A stretch of DNA of 64,000 nt from Comamonadaceae bacterium (GTDB taxonomy: Bacteria > Pseudomonadota > Gammaproteobacteria > Burkholderiales > Burkholderiaceae_C): positions 1 through 64,000 of the forward strand of contig JAIXRJ010000044.1 of the NCBI GenBank assembly GCA_027485235.1. The letters run 5' to 3'. Under the pieces are notes generated by a model, which ran no database searches, had not been told where the DNA came from, and saw only the letters and a list, made by a program, of their open reading frames with translations. The position numbers and the translations under genes are program-made. Within the stretch, counting starts at the first letter, position 1. The number at the start of each line of letters is the position of its first letter. Positions 62,872 through 64,000 of the stretch are shown here, one piece after another.

Positions 62872-63073
62872 TGTGATGCTCAGCGCTTGGCGGTGCTGTC
62901 AAACTGCTCCCATTGTCATGCCAAAGGCCACAGTCCCAATCAGCGCCTGATGCAAAACGGGCGTTTTGCGCCAAAGTCTTGGGGCCATGCCCAGAACTTT
63001 CAATGCACGGATGGTTCATCAGTTCAGCGTCATCAAAAACAGATCGAACGGATCAACTTCAGGAGGTCTCAAC

Positions 63074-63712
63074 ATGCGAATTGCATCATTTCTCGGCCAA
63101 AAGGGTGGCGTGGGAAAAAGCACCTTGGCCCGTGTTTTGGCTGTTGCCGCTGCCCACGAAGGGCACAGGGTGTTGATCGGCGACTTTGATCTTGAACAAC
63201 TGACCTGTGTCGAATGGAGTGCCATGCGGATGCGTCAGGGCATCGAGCCCGACATTGATGCGCAAGCCTTCAAAAGTTTGAAGAAATTGCGTAAAACTGT
63301 GAGCGACTACGACTTGGTGGTGGTCGATACAAGAGGCCTGGCCGATGAGCTGACCGAAGATGTGAGCATGGAGAGTGACGTGGTTTTTTTGCCCAGCGGA
63401 ACGTCTATGGACGATCTGCGCCCCACCTTGGCTTTGGCTCGCCGACTGGCCAAGACGCGGTCAGTGAGCAACAAGATTGTGATTGTTTTGTCCAAAACTG
63501 GCCGTTCAGAACGGTTGATGCAAGAAGCACAAGACACGATCTCAGATGCCGGATTTGACATGCTCAATGCGGTTTGGCCTGAACGTGATGGTTTCCAAGC
63601 CGATCTTGATGTGGGGCGTGCTGGCAGCGAGTCCAGCAACCCGCACCTCAAACAAGCTGCCAAAGATGTGGAGTTGGCCATGATGACATTGGCCTTGGGC
63701 TGGAAATCCTGA
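63074..63712 (+). CDS. orphan ParA/MinD-like ATPase
   Basis: This 212-residue P-loop ATPase has a deviant Walker A GQKGGVGKST near residue 8, a VLIGDFDLEQLT switch and DLVVVDTRGLADE as Walker B. This matches short ParA proteins (no N-terminal HTH). ATG 63074 has a perfect AGGAGG. No parB gene or parS array is adjacent. Such solitary ParA proteins can position cargo such as carboxysomes, chemotaxis clusters or plasmids. The cargo here is unknown. Confidence 0.86.
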   Translation: MRIASFLGQKGGVGKSTLARVLAVAAAHEGHRVLIGDFDLEQLTCVEWSAMRMRQGIEPDIDAQAFKSLKKLRKTVSDYDLVVVDTRGLADELTEDVSMESDVVFLPSGTSMDDLRPTLALARRLAKTRSVSNKIVIVLSKTGRSERLMQEAQDTISDAGFDMLNAVWPERDGFQADLDVGRAGSESSNPHLKQAAKDVELAMMTLALGWKS

Positions 63713-63736
63713 GCTGAACACTGGCTTCAACGACGC

Positions 63737-64000
63737 ATGCGCTTTAACCCCATCAGCACCATTTTTTGTATGACTCATCAGCTTCATTTGGTTTTGCGAC
63801 ACCTCCTCTGTCTGGGCATTCTTTGCGTGTTCACGGCGGCACACGCGCAGCAGGCTTTCACTTTTGTTGCCTTGGGGGATTTGCCGTATGGATCGCCACA
63901 CAGAGCGTATGGCCCCTACAGGTCCTTGATTGAGCGCATCAACCAAGAAGCCCCTGCCTTTTCTGTCCATGTGGGCGATTTCAAATCGGGCTCGACGTTG
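63737..64000 (+). CDS. exported metallophosphoesterase, N-terminal part (cut by window edge)
   Basis: The frame from ATG 63737 has 88 codons to the window edge. A hydrophobic signal (LHLVLRHLLCLGILCVFTAAHAQQ) is followed by FTFVALGDLPYG and SVHVGDFKSG, the first two metal-binding blocks of calcineurin-like phosphoesterases. ATG 63770 is a possible alternative start. The first segment suggests export to the periplasm. It follows the ParA-like gene by 24 nt. Confidence 0.78.
   Translation, partial: MRFNPISTIFCMTHQLHLVLRHLLCLGILCVFTAAHAQQAFTFVALGDLPYGSPHRAYGPYRSLIERINQEAPAFSVHVGDFKSGSTL

Overview
The window reads as a chromosomal segment of a Burkholderiales betaproteobacterium, most likely Comamonadaceae (Limnohabitans/Rhodoferax/Variovorax-like). 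This rests on the rpsL N-terminus, the many TctC-type binding proteins, the TorF-type porin with glnK-amtB, the sen locus and the dense GC-rich coding. It is inference from protein style, not a database match. No rRNA, tRNA, CRISPR array, insertion sequence or prophage was seen. Both ends cut genes: rpsL at the left (minus strand) and a metallophosphoesterase gene at the right.

Layout. 1-4 kb: rpsL start, a D,D-carboxypeptidase, a hydrolase/ferredoxin pair, VanZ, hemJ. Between hemJ and hemB lies a strong candidate small RNA. 4-10 kb: hemB, a CorA-type transporter, dienelactone hydrolase, an HCCA-isomerase-like protein, an SDR/MaoC pair, MarC. 10-20 kb: LysR/mmsA, a GMC oxidoreductase, TSUP and EamA transporters, alr, DedA. 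20-27 kb: glutathione peroxidase, then a heavy-metal RND efflux operon ending in an atypical PII protein. 27-30 kb: glcE-glcF without glcD, and an SMP-30 lactonase. 30.5-33.4 kb: a porin-glnK-amtB operon behind a near-consensus sigma-54 promoter. 33.5-38.6 kb: comM and a phnCDEE uptake system.

38.7-52.4 kb holds the most interesting content. egtD (hercynine synthesis) lies 7 kb from a locus recognised as selenoneine biosynthesis: senA (an EgtB homologue), divergent from senB (selenosugar synthase) and senC (an oxidoreductase-SelD fusion). A ChrR-like bicupin and a HAD hydrolase follow in the same orientation. Between egtD and senA is a catabolic island with an SDR, a TauD-like dioxygenase, a TRAP transporter, a HIBADH-like dehydrogenase and a Gfo/Idh/MocA oxidoreductase.

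52.5-61.7 kb is a second catabolic region: cupin, amidase, a polysaccharide-deacetylase-fold hydrolase, two TctC proteins, an IclR regulator and a two-component flavin monooxygenase. Two copies of the dyad (T/A)ATTCC-N7-GGAAT(A/T) flank the IclR gene. 61.7-64 kb carries poorly characterised genes: a zinc-ribbon miniprotein, a glycosyltransferase-like protein, an orphan ParA-like ATPase and the partial metallophosphoesterase.

Ordinary metabolism dominates. The systems worth follow-up are the sen locus and its accessory genes, the small RNA, the metal-efflux-linked PII protein, the sigma-54 porin operon and the IclR regulon.
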